Assembly: GCA_030432615.1 (NCBI GenBank)
Contig: JAUIGT010000002.1
Span: forward strand, 1-35,374
Length of the DNA: 35,374 bases
Direction: 5' to 3'
DNA from: Verrucomicrobiia bacterium
GTDB lineage: Bacteria > Verrucomicrobiota > Verrucomicrobiia > Verrucomicrobiales > DEV007
Made by a program: the position numbers and the translations under genes. A model generated the notes under the pieces. That model did not search any database and had not been told where the DNA came from. It was given only the letters and a program-made list of their open reading frames with translations. Below, piece after piece: positions 6,786 to 15,457 of the stretch (position 1 is the stretch's first letter; every line of letters begins with the position of its first letter).

Positions 6786-8374
6786 AGCGGCTCGCCTTTC
6801 TCACGGTCCTGGCCCTGGCGGGAACCTCCGCGGGACTCCGCGCGCAGCACCCGGTTTTCGAAGCCGGGCCGATGCAGGTCCCGTTGACCGAGGACGCCGA
6901 TTCCAGTGACCGGATCGACCAGTTGGTCCTGGAGCAATTGCGGGAACTCCAACTGGAACCTGCCCGCCTCTGCTCGGACGCCGTCTTTCTCCGGCGCGCT
7001 TACCTGGCCACCATCGGTACCCTGCCGACGGAGGAGGAGGCCCGCGATTTTCTCGCCAGCGAGGACGGGACGAAGCGGGCGGTGGTGATCGAGCGACTGC
7101 TGGAGCGGCCCGAGTTCGCCGATTACTGGGCGATGAAGTGGGGCGATCTCCTGCGGGTGAAGGCCGAGTTTCCCATCAAGCTGTGGCCCAACGCGGTGCA
7201 GGCCTATCATCACTGGATCCGGTCCGGCATCGAGCAGAACAAGCCGTTTCACCAGTTCGCGCAGGAACTGCTGGTGGGCAGCGGCAGCAACTTCCGGGAA
7301 GGCCAGGTGAACTTCTATCGCGCCATGCAGGATCGCTCGCCGCGCGGGATCGCCTCGACCGTGGCGCTCACCTTCATGGGCGAGCGGACCGAGCACTGGC
7401 CGGAAAGAAAGCTCGATGCGATGGCCGGATTCTTCGCCAACGTGGCCTACAAATCGACGGCCGAGTGGAAGGAGGAAATCGTCTACTTCGATCCCACCGC
7501 CGACGTGGAAGGCCTCACGGTGGGCGCGATCTTTCCCGACGGCACTCCGGCGACGGTCGATCCGGCGAAGGGCGATCCCCGGGCTCTCTTCGCCACCTGG
7601 CTGTTGCGTCCCGACAATCCCGCCTTCACCGGCAACATCACCAACCGGGTGTGGGCCTGGCTGATGGGGCGGGGCATCGTGCACGAGCCCGACGATTTCC
7701 GCCCGGACAATCCGCCGTCGAACCCCCGGCTCCTCGAATTCCTGCAGCAGGAGTTCATCGAGTCCCGATGCGACATGAAGCACCTCTACCGCATCATCCT
7801 GAATTCCCGGACCTTCCAGTTGTCGTCCATCCCGGTCCAGGACACACCCCTCGCGGCGGCGAACTTTGCCCATTATCCGCTGCGGCGCCTGGAGGCTGAG
7901 GTGCTCATCGACGCCATCAACCAGATCACCGGGACCCGGGAGGAATACAGCAGTCCCATCCCGGAACCGTTCACCTTCGTCCCCGACGACGTGCGTGGCA
8001 TCGCGCTCTCGGATGGCAGCATCACCAGCTCGTTTCTCGAACTGTTCGGCCGCCCGCCGCGCGACACCGGGCGCGAGGCGGAGCGTAGCCGGAACACCAC
8101 GCCCGCCCAGCGATTGCACCTGCTCAACTCGAGTCACATCCAGAAGAAGATCGAGGTCTGCCCTCTGGTCGCGGGTGCCGACGAATTGTCCCCGCAGGAG
8201 CGGGCCGATCTCGCCGAGCGAGCTTACCTGACCCTGCTATCCCGCTATCCGACCGGAGAAGAACTCGCCGCCATCGAGGCTCATGCGGAGGAGACCGGCA
8301 CCTTCGGACGGACCCTGGCCACCGATCTCGTCTGGGCGCTGCTCAATCAGCCGGAATTCTACTTCAATCACTGA
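6782..8374 (+). CDS. DUF1549/DUF1553 domain-containing exported protein
   Basis: Signal peptide; FLRRAYLATIGTLPTEEEARDFL (DUF1549); NRVWAWLMGRGIVHEPDDFRPDNPPSNPRLLEFLQQEF...KHLYRIILNSRTFQLSS (DUF1553). ATGA overlap with the previous gene (6782..6785). Confidence 0.92.
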   Translation: MKRLAFLTVLALAGTSAGLRAQHPVFEAGPMQVPLTEDADSSDRIDQLVLEQLRELQLEPARLCSDAVFLRRAYLATIGTLPTEEEARDFLASEDGTKRAVVIERLLERPEFADYWAMKWGDLLRVKAEFPIKLWPNAVQAYHHWIRSGIEQNKPFHQFAQELLVGSGSNFREGQVNFYRAMQDRSPRGIASTVALTFMGERTEHWPERKLDAMAGFFANVAYKSTAEWKEEIVYFDPTADVEGLTVGAIFPDGTPATVDPAKGDPRALFATWLLRPDNPAFTGNITNRVWAWLMGRGIVHEPDDFRPDNPPSNPRLLEFLQQEFIESRCDMKHLYRIILNSRTFQLSSIPVQDTPLAAANFAHYPLRRLEAEVLIDAINQITGTREEYSSPIPEPFTFVPDDVRGIALSDGSITSSFLELFGRPPRDTGREAERSRNTTPAQRLHLLNSSHIQKKIEVCPLVAGADELSPQERADLAERAYLTLLSRYPTGEELAAIEAHAEETGTFGRTLATDLVWALLNQPEFYFNH

Positions 8375-8393
8375 ATCCGTACCCGCCCTCGTC

Positions 8394-9770
8394 ATGAAAC
8401 GTTCGCTCGATCACCTTTTCGCCTCCCCGGGGAGTGTCCCCATGTCGCGCCGCGAGGCTCTTCGGCGCTCGGTCTACGGTTCCGCCGGGCTCCTGCTGAT
8501 GGAACCCTTCCGGGTGCTGGGCGCTCGCGATTCTTCCGTCTCCGAAGCGCCGAAAGTCGTCGAGGGCCGGGCCAAGTCCGTCATCCAGATCTGGCTCTGG
8601 GGTGGTCCCTGTCACATCGACACCTTCGATCCGAAGCCGGACGCTGGACGCGCCTTCACCGGGGCGCTCGACCAGGCGATCGAGACCAACGTGTCCGGGA
8701 TTCGCGTGGGCCAGCTCCTGCCCAAGTTGGCGGAGATGGCCGACAGGTATGCGCTGGTGCGGGGAATGACCCACGGCAACAACGGGCACGAGACCGCCGC
8801 CTACCTCGTGCAGACGGGCCGCGCCTCCGAGCGCGACGTCTTTCCCGGATCCGGGGCGGTCGTTTCCTATTTCAAAGGGTATGACGCCGGTTACAGCGGA
8901 CTCATTCCGCCCTACATCGTGCTCACGGAACCGCAGGGCCGATTCTCCGAGGCCGGATTCCTGGGGCCGCGCTACAAGCCTTTCGCCACCGGGGGCGACC
9001 CCAATGCCGGAGTCTTCGCCGTCGAGGGGGTGGTCACGCCCGGCATTTCCGAGGCCCGGCAAAAGAATCGCCGTTCCCTCCTGGGCAGCCTCAACACCCT
9101 GGGCGGCGCCCTGCCCGGCAACGCCGCCATCCGGACGGTGGTGGATTCCGAGGAGCAGGCCTACGAACTGATCCTCGGCGATGCCGGCAAGCTCTTCGAT
9201 CTCGGACAGGAAAAGGACGAGGTCCGCGATCAGTACGGCCGCACGACTTTCGGACAATCGTGCCTCATGGCGCGCCGGCTTGTGGAGAAAGGGGTGCCCT
9301 ACATCACCATCAACTACAAGGGGTGGGACACCCACAAGCAGCATTTCCAGATCATGAACCGGAAGCTGCCGGAACTGGACCAGGGACTCGCCGCGCTGCT
9401 CGAGGATCTCGATGGCAAGGGACTGCTCGACTCCACCATCGTCTGGTGCACGGGCGAGTTCGGGCGCACCCCCAAGGTCGCGACCGAGTCTCCTTGGAAC
9501 GGCGGACGGCATCATTTCGGCAACGCCTTTTCCTGCCTGCTGGCAGGCGGTGGCTTCCAGGGAGGGCAGGTTCTGGGAGCCACCAATGCCACCGGCGAGG
9601 AGGTGGTCGAAAGGCCCGCCTATCCGGCGGACGTCATCGGCAGCATCTATCGCCAGATGGGCATTCCCGCCGACGCCCCACTCCCGCATCCGCAGGGAGT
9701 ACCGACGAAAGTCGTGCCCGACGAGAACGAGGACGTACCCATGGCGGGGCTGCTCGATGAATTGATCTGA
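8394..9770 (+). CDS. DUF1501 domain-containing protein
   Basis: SRREALRRSVYGSAGLLL Tat-like leader; IQIWLWGGPCHIDTFDPKP; NNGHETAAYLVQTGR; WDTHKQHFQIMNRKLPELDQGLAALLEDLDGKGLLDSTIVWCTGEFGRTPKV...GRHHF. Start moved to ATG 8394. Confidence 0.95.
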   Translation: MKRSLDHLFASPGSVPMSRREALRRSVYGSAGLLLMEPFRVLGARDSSVSEAPKVVEGRAKSVIQIWLWGGPCHIDTFDPKPDAGRAFTGALDQAIETNVSGIRVGQLLPKLAEMADRYALVRGMTHGNNGHETAAYLVQTGRASERDVFPGSGAVVSYFKGYDAGYSGLIPPYIVLTEPQGRFSEAGFLGPRYKPFATGGDPNAGVFAVEGVVTPGISEARQKNRRSLLGSLNTLGGALPGNAAIRTVVDSEEQAYELILGDAGKLFDLGQEKDEVRDQYGRTTFGQSCLMARRLVEKGVPYITINYKGWDTHKQHFQIMNRKLPELDQGLAALLEDLDGKGLLDSTIVWCTGEFGRTPKVATESPWNGGRHHFGNAFSCLLAGGGFQGGQVLGATNATGEEVVERPAYPADVIGSIYRQMGIPADAPLPHPQGVPTKVVPDENEDVPMAGLLDELI

Positions 9771-9776
9771 ACCGAA

Positions 9777-11774
9777 ATGTCAGCAATGAAGGTAGGAAAA
9801 TGCTCGTGGTCGGGGTTGTTGGTCTGCCTGGGATTTTGGCTGGGGTGTGCGGGAATGGCGACCGCGGCCCCGCCCAAGGTCGGTTACGTCTATCCCGCTG
9901 GTGGACAGATGGGCGATTCGTTTGAGGCGGAATTCGGGGGGCAATACCTCGGCGACCCCGTTGCGGTGATCGTCTCCGGGAAAGGCGTCGATGCCGCGAT
10001 TCTCGAACACGACAAGGTGCCCTCGGCGCAGGTGATCAGCGACTACCGCGACAAGTTGAAAACGATTCGGCCGGCACTGAACCGGTTCCACGGAGGCGGC
10101 GATGTACCGGCGGCGGAAGTCATGCCGCGCCTTCTCGAACTGTTGGAAAAGGCCGAGCTGACGGAGAAGAACGTCCGCCACATCGACCAGTACACCCGCC
10201 AGCGGAACGATCCCAAGCGCCAGCTGAATTCCCAGATCGGCGAGACCGTGCGGGTGCGATTCACCGTCGCCGCCGATGCCGAGCCCGGCGTCCGATTCTG
10301 TCGCCTGCTGACCGAGTCGGGTCTCAGCAATCCGCTGCGCTTCGTGGTCGGGCGATTGCCCGAATACCGGGAGCCGGAGGCGTGGCGTTTTTTCCTTCCC
10401 GAATACCTGGGCGTGAAGACCGAGCCGCCCGAGGAGCAGGGAACGCGTGGGCCGGTGACCTTGCCGGCGGTACTCAACGGCCGCATTCTCCCCGGCGAGG
10501 TCGATGAATTCATGATCGAGGCGGCCGAGGGCAACCAGGTGGTGGTCGCGGTGGAGGCGCGCAGCCTGATTCCCTACCTCGCCGACGCAGTCCCGGGCTG
10601 GTTCCAGGCAGTCGTCTCTCTCGAGGACACGCGGGGGAACGAACTCGCCTTCGCCGACGACTACCGGTTCAATCCAGACCCGGTGCTGTTCTTCAAGATC
10701 CCGCGCGACGGCGAGTATCGGATCCGGATTCACGATTCGATCTTCCGCGGACGCGAGGATTTCGTCTACCGGGTCACGGTCGGCGAACTGCCGTTTCTCA
10801 CCGGCATCTCGCCGCTGGGCGGGCAGGCCGGGGCGGAGGTCGATCTCGTTTTCCAGGGCGGCAATCTCGCCGAACGGGAGCGGACGCGATTTCCGCTTCC
10901 CGAGGAACCCGGCATGCTGTTGCTCCGGGCGCGAGGGGAAACCGGGATGTCGAACGCGATCCCGTTTCACGTCGAGAACCTGCCGGAGGACGGCGAACGC
11001 GAGGGCAATGATCGGATCGGCGCCGCCAACGAGATGGACATGCCCGGGATCGTCAACGGCGCCATCGGTTGGCCCGGCGACCAGGATTTCTTCCGGGTCA
11101 AAGGCAAGGGCAACCAGCCGATGACCTTCGAGATCTTCGCCCGCCGGCTCGGTTCCCCGCTCGATGCCAACCTGGGGATTTACGACGATGACGGGAAACA
11201 GATCGCGTGGAACGACGACTTCGAGAATCCCTCGGCCGGACTGACCACCCATCATGCCGACGCCCGTGTCACCGTGACGCTGCCCGCCGACGGCCAGTGT
11301 TTCGTGCGCGTGGCCGACACCCAGAATCGAGGGAGCTACGCCCACGCCTATCGGTTGAAAGTGAGCCAGGGACCGCCGGAGGTGTTCCTGCGGGCGACGC
11401 CGTCGTCACTGAACGCCCGTCCCGGGGCCGCCGCCCAGTTCACGGTGCACGCCGTTCGCCTCGACGGCTACGATGGGCCGATCGAGGTGCGACTGAAGGA
11501 CGCCCCCGCCGGGTTTGCGCTGAGGAATTCCACCATTCCCGCGGGAGAGGATCAGGCTACGTTCTCGATCGCCGTGCCGCCGGGAGCCACCGAGGCGCCC
11601 ATGCCCCTCGCGCTGGAAGGAAGTGCGAAGCGGGATGGAGAGGATCCCGTGACGATCGAGGTCGTGCCCGCCGAGGACATGACGCAGGCCTTCATCCGCC
11701 ACCATTTCGTGCCGGTGGACACGCTCCTGATCGACGTTCGCGAACCTCCCGAGCCGGCGCCGTCCCGGGAGTGA
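9777..11774 (+). CDS. Exported pre-peptidase C-terminal (PPC)-like domain protein
   Basis: Signal sequence then PPKVGYVYPAGGQMGDSFEAEFGGQYL; PPC-like segment GDQDFFRVKGKGNQPMTFEIFARRLGSPLDANLGIYDDDGKQIAWNDDF. Typical partner of DUF1501 in PVC genomes. Confidence 0.85.
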   Translation: MSAMKVGKCSWSGLLVCLGFWLGCAGMATAAPPKVGYVYPAGGQMGDSFEAEFGGQYLGDPVAVIVSGKGVDAAILEHDKVPSAQVISDYRDKLKTIRPALNRFHGGGDVPAAEVMPRLLELLEKAELTEKNVRHIDQYTRQRNDPKRQLNSQIGETVRVRFTVAADAEPGVRFCRLLTESGLSNPLRFVVGRLPEYREPEAWRFFLPEYLGVKTEPPEEQGTRGPVTLPAVLNGRILPGEVDEFMIEAAEGNQVVVAVEARSLIPYLADAVPGWFQAVVSLEDTRGNELAFADDYRFNPDPVLFFKIPRDGEYRIRIHDSIFRGREDFVYRVTVGELPFLTGISPLGGQAGAEVDLVFQGGNLAERERTRFPLPEEPGMLLLRARGETGMSNAIPFHVENLPEDGEREGNDRIGAANEMDMPGIVNGAIGWPGDQDFFRVKGKGNQPMTFEIFARRLGSPLDANLGIYDDDGKQIAWNDDFENPSAGLTTHHADARVTVTLPADGQCFVRVADTQNRGSYAHAYRLKVSQGPPEVFLRATPSSLNARPGAAAQFTVHAVRLDGYDGPIEVRLKDAPAGFALRNSTIPAGEDQATFSIAVPPGATEAPMPLALEGSAKRDGEDPVTIEVVPAEDMTQAFIRHHFVPVDTLLIDVREPPEPAPSRE

Positions 11775-11807
11775 CGGGCCTGAAGCTCGAGGGCTAACTG
11801 CTTTCCT

Positions 11808-11930
11808 GTTATCCCGAGCGAGGAACGGGCCGAGGGATCTTCCGAGCGTCGGACAGCTCCCGCTTGGTTCGGGGACGCACGGATTTCGCAGACTTCGAAC
11901 CCAACTTCGCTCCGCTCGAGAGGACAAGCC
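11808..11930. repeat. Remnant of a dispersed palindromic repeat (ATCCCGAGCGAnnnnCGAGGGATCTTC type)
   Basis: Left end gttatcccgagcgaggaacgggccgagggatcttcc; right end aacttcgctccgctcgagaggacaagc, reverse complement gcttgtcctctcgagcggagcgaagtt. The minus frame reads SSRAERSWVRSLRNP, typical of translated dispersed repeats of this type. Confidence 0.5.
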
Positions 11931-11992
11931 AAGGGACGATGAACTCCCGCAGTTCGGCCGGCGAGACGCCCGCACTCCCAGCGAGAGATCCG

Positions 11993-14686
11993 CTACTCGA
12001 TCTTCAACAGCTCCTCCGGGGTGAACGGCGCTCGGGCGCCCTGCCCCTCGCGCCATTCCTTCACCATCTTCGGGGTGATCGGGCTGGCGGCGTTGCCCCA
12101 CTCGTTGCGCACGTAGGTGAGCATGGCGGCGAGCTCCTCGTCGTCCACCTCGGGATTGGCGCGCATGCCGGGCATGAGCGGTTGGATGTCGGGCATCTTG
12201 TAGAGTTTGCCATCGACCTCGATCGGTCCCATGACACCCTCCATCACCAGGGCGATGAGCCGGGTGGGGGAACCGGTGACCCATTCGGAATCGACCAGCG
12301 GCGGGGCGAGGGCCTGCAATCCCTTGCCGTGCGGCTGGTGGCAGGCGGCGCAGACCACGGCGTAGTGTTGCTTGCCCAGGGCGAACTGGGCCTTGTCCGC
12401 TTCGGTCTTGAGAAAGGTCTCCTCGGCCTTGCCGGAGAAATCGAAGACCGCCGCCAGTTCCAGGCGCTTCTTGGCGTCTTCGTATCCGCCTTCGTCGGCC
12501 AGCAGGGCGGGCGTGGTCTTCAGGGCGATCGGCTTGAACTTCTTGCCCACCGCTTTCCGACCCGCGAGGAGTCCGTCCACGACCGGTTTCTGGAGCGCCT
12601 TTTCCGAGGCGGCCGCCACAAGCAATTGCTCGGCGAGGGGCGCCCGGCGCTGCTTGGCGGCGGTGACGGCCAGTTCGCGTATCAGTCGGCCGCGGTAAGG
12701 TTCGTCGAGCGCGAGCACCTGCTCCCTCGCCGCGGCCAGCGCCTCAACGTCGTTGGCCTTGACCACGGCGGCGAGCAGCGGCGCGGCCACGTCCAATTCC
12801 GGTTGGTGTCGCAGCACTTCCGCGAGGAAGGCGCCTTCCTGGCCGGCGAGACCGCTGAGGGCGAGGTCTTCGCCGAGTTTCTTCTCATCGCCCTCGGCCG
12901 GCGTTGCCAGCGTCTCCCGCAGGAGATCCAGGGCGGCATCGCGGATGCTTGCGGTTTCCGCGGCGGCGGCGAACACGCCGAGACTGGCCAGCAACTGGCG
13001 TCGCAGGACCGGGGCGGGATCACCTTTGCCCAGGGCGCCCCGGCAGGCACTGACGACGGCGCCGGCCTGGGTGGAATTGGCGAGACTCTCGGCGGCGCGC
13101 AGGGCCTGGGCGGCGACTTCCGGAGGCGCCGAGAAGGCCGCGGCCACGTCTTCGGCGGCGAGGGAGCCCAGTCCCTCCAGTGTCCAGACCGCATGGATAC
13201 GGGCCCGGGGATCGGCGTCCTCGTCGCCGGCGAGCCCGCGCAGGGCGGGGATCACGCTTTCGTCGCCGCGTTCGATGATCAGTCGCTGGGCGGTCTCCCG
13301 CCACCAGCCGTTCGGGTGGGCGAGGTGGGCGACGAGTTCCGCGCTGCTATCCTCGTGCATGCGGGGCGCCTTGCCGCGCGGGTTGCCCTCGTGCACGACC
13401 CGCCAGATGCGTCCGAGACCGACGGGCTTGTCGAGCCCGCGCTCCTCGACCTGTTTGCGGAGGAAGGTGGTCATGTAGGCGGCGTGCTGGAGGATGCCGC
13501 GATAGAAATCGACCAGGTAGAGGGTGCCGTCGGGGGCGGTGTAGCTGTTGACGATGCGGGAGCGCTCGTCGGTGGAGGTGAAGAATTCGCGCCCCTCGTA
13601 CGCCTGGGTGATCTCGAACCGTCCATCCACTTCGGAAACCACGGCCCGTTTCACCAGGTTGCCGCCGGGTTCGTTGATGAAGAGGTTTCCGTAGAATTCC
13701 TCGGGGAACTGGTCGCCCCGGTAGACGGCGAGACCGGACACGGCGGTGGGGCCCTTGAGCCAGCCTTTCTCGTCCAGCATGCTGTCCATGTAACCGCGGT
13801 TGATGCCTGGCGACATGCGCGAGGCCCACATGCGCTGGTCGGTGAGCCGGGTGGAAACCCGGGCGCGAAACTCGTGATTCGGATTGCGTTCCGTCAGGCC
13901 GGGAGCGATTTCCTCGGCGGTGACGCAGTTGGAATTGGTGTTGGTGTAGAGGCGCCCGAAGTCGTCCTGGTCGATACCCCACTGGCCGCGAAACTCCGTC
14001 TTTTCCTCCACCCATTTTCCGTCGATTCGGCGGTAGCGCGTGTCGCACTTGGAGCTGTAGATCCAGTTGTCGAGCGCCATGCGGAGTCCGTTGGGTTTGT
14101 GTTCCGGGTTGCCGCCCTCGGCGTAGTTGTCATCGACGATCACCTGCTGGCCCGCCTTGGGACCGCCGTCCCCGGTTTCGATGATGGCCACTTCGTAGAG
14201 CTTGTCGTTGTCCGCGTAGAGCAGGGCGGTATCGGCCGCGGTCAGGGCGACGGCGCGAGGCAGGACGATGCCGTCGAGAAAAACGGTGTGACGATCGGCT
14301 TTCCCGTCGTCGTCGGTGTCCTCGATAACCGAGATGCGTCCCACGGGTTCGTCCTCGCCCTTGCCATCGGGATTCGGCATGTAGCCGCGCATTTCCGCGA
14401 CCCAGATGCGGCCGTTGCCGTCGAAGGCGAGAGCGACGGGATCGTGGAGCATCGGTTCCGCCGCCACCAACTCGATGGAAAAACCCTCAGGCACGGCGAA
14501 GGTCGCCCGGGCCTTTTCGGAGGTCAGCGTCGGCGCCGCGGGGATCTTCCATTCCGCTGGCGGTGGATCCATGACGTGGCCATCGCGGTCGCCGCGCTGG
14601 GCCAACAGGGTCGAGTCGCCGACCCAACAGGGTAGAATGGCGGCGACGGCGAAAAACAGGGAACGGGAGCGGGAGGGAACTCGCAT
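11993..14686 (-). CDS. PVC-type membrane-bound dehydrogenase with HEAT-like middle and C-terminal c-type cytochrome
   Basis: FAVPEGFSIELVAAEPMLHDPVALAFDGNGRIWVAEMRGYMPN...; C-terminal VVCAACHQPHGKG (CxxCH) and YKMPDIQPLMPGM. Start placed at 14686 (MRVPSRSRSLFFAVAAILP signal peptide). Confidence 0.92.
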   Translation of the reverse strand: MRVPSRSRSLFFAVAAILPCWVGDSTLLAQRGDRDGHVMDPPPAEWKIPAAPTLTSEKARATFAVPEGFSIELVAAEPMLHDPVALAFDGNGRIWVAEMRGYMPNPDGKGEDEPVGRISVIEDTDDDGKADRHTVFLDGIVLPRAVALTAADTALLYADNDKLYEVAIIETGDGGPKAGQQVIVDDNYAEGGNPEHKPNGLRMALDNWIYSSKCDTRYRRIDGKWVEEKTEFRGQWGIDQDDFGRLYTNTNSNCVTAEEIAPGLTERNPNHEFRARVSTRLTDQRMWASRMSPGINRGYMDSMLDEKGWLKGPTAVSGLAVYRGDQFPEEFYGNLFINEPGGNLVKRAVVSEVDGRFEITQAYEGREFFTSTDERSRIVNSYTAPDGTLYLVDFYRGILQHAAYMTTFLRKQVEERGLDKPVGLGRIWRVVHEGNPRGKAPRMHEDSSAELVAHLAHPNGWWRETAQRLIIERGDESVIPALRGLAGDEDADPRARIHAVWTLEGLGSLAAEDVAAAFSAPPEVAAQALRAAESLANSTQAGAVVSACRGALGKGDPAPVLRRQLLASLGVFAAAAETASIRDAALDLLRETLATPAEGDEKKLGEDLALSGLAGQEGAFLAEVLRHQPELDVAAPLLAAVVKANDVEALAAAREQVLALDEPYRGRLIRELAVTAAKQRRAPLAEQLLVAAASEKALQKPVVDGLLAGRKAVGKKFKPIALKTTPALLADEGGYEDAKKRLELAAVFDFSGKAEETFLKTEADKAQFALGKQHYAVVCAACHQPHGKGLQALAPPLVDSEWVTGSPTRLIALVMEGVMGPIEVDGKLYKMPDIQPLMPGMRANPEVDDEELAAMLTYVRNEWGNAASPITPKMVKEWREGQGARAPFTPEELLKIE

Positions 14687-14848
14687 GGGATTGGAGGAAA
14701 GGGATGATGGGAGAATCCCGAAGTGATGGGAATTCGGATTCGTGGAGGATGGGAATTCTAGCACAAGACGCCCGGGCCGCTTGCGGCTTGTTCGCGGAAG
14801 GATGCCTTCGTCCTTGCGGGATTACGCGGGATCCGGGAGAAAGGAAAC

Positions 14849-15382
14849 GTGGCGATCAAGCACAAGTGGATCTGGCTTTCGGGCCTGGGGCTCCTGGCGG
14901 CGATTGGACTCGGAACCTGTCCGTCGATCGTGGGCCGCGATGTGGTGGAGCGAGCCCGTCTTTCCCACAACATCGGCGCGGCCGGGTCCCTGCTCTTGAT
15001 TTTGAAAGCGTATGAAGCGGACCACGGCCACCTCCCCATGGTCGACGGGCCACCGGGCACGGCGGCTTTCGAAGCGCTGATGGAAGTGCTGGAAAGGGAA
15101 GGCTATCTCGACGGGCCCGAGGCGGTCCACTGGCAGGGGGCCAGGCAAGCGGATCCACAGCCCTGGATTTTCCTGCCAATCGATTCGCTCGATGGGGCCT
15201 GGCCGCGGCAACCGGTCTTCGTTTCTCCCCGGCCCGGCTGGCGAGGCCGGTTCATCGCCGCCTACGCGGATGGTGACGTGGTGGCGGAAAGGACGGGCGC
15301 CGAGAACTGGCGGGACTTTCTCGAAGAGACGGGGAAATTCGGCGCCGAATTGCCGCCTGATCCCGTCTCCAGCGATCCTTGA
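14849..15382 (+). CDS. Hypothetical protein, pseudopilin-head-like with N-terminal TM
   Basis: GTG start preceded by GAAAGGA; WIWLSGLGLLAAIGLGTCPSIVG then RARLSHNIGAAGSLLLILKAYEADHGHLP... resembling G-type pseudopilin helix/head, without a GFTLxE site. Confidence 0.6.
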   Translation: MAIKHKWIWLSGLGLLAAIGLGTCPSIVGRDVVERARLSHNIGAAGSLLLILKAYEADHGHLPMVDGPPGTAAFEALMEVLEREGYLDGPEAVHWQGARQADPQPWIFLPIDSLDGAWPRQPVFVSPRPGWRGRFIAAYADGDVVAERTGAENWRDFLEETGKFGAELPPDPVSSDP

Positions 15383-15406
15383 CGGGCGACCGGCCTGCTC
15401 TACAAT
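15379..15406 (+). promoter_or_regulatory. Sigma70-like promoter TTGACG-N16-TACAAT for the Nramp-like gene
   Basis: -35 TTGACG at 15379-15384, -10 TACAAT at 15401-15406; the -35 contains the TGA stop of the upstream gene. Confidence 0.55.
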
Positions 15407-15457
15407 CGCGGCTCCGAATTCATTTCAGCCAACCCAACCCCCTTCCCGAATTTTCCC

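Noticed and set aside
11864-14635. 923-aa plus-strand ORF
   Set aside because: Antisense to the PVC cytochrome/dehydrogenase gene, which has signal peptide, motif order and CxxCH.
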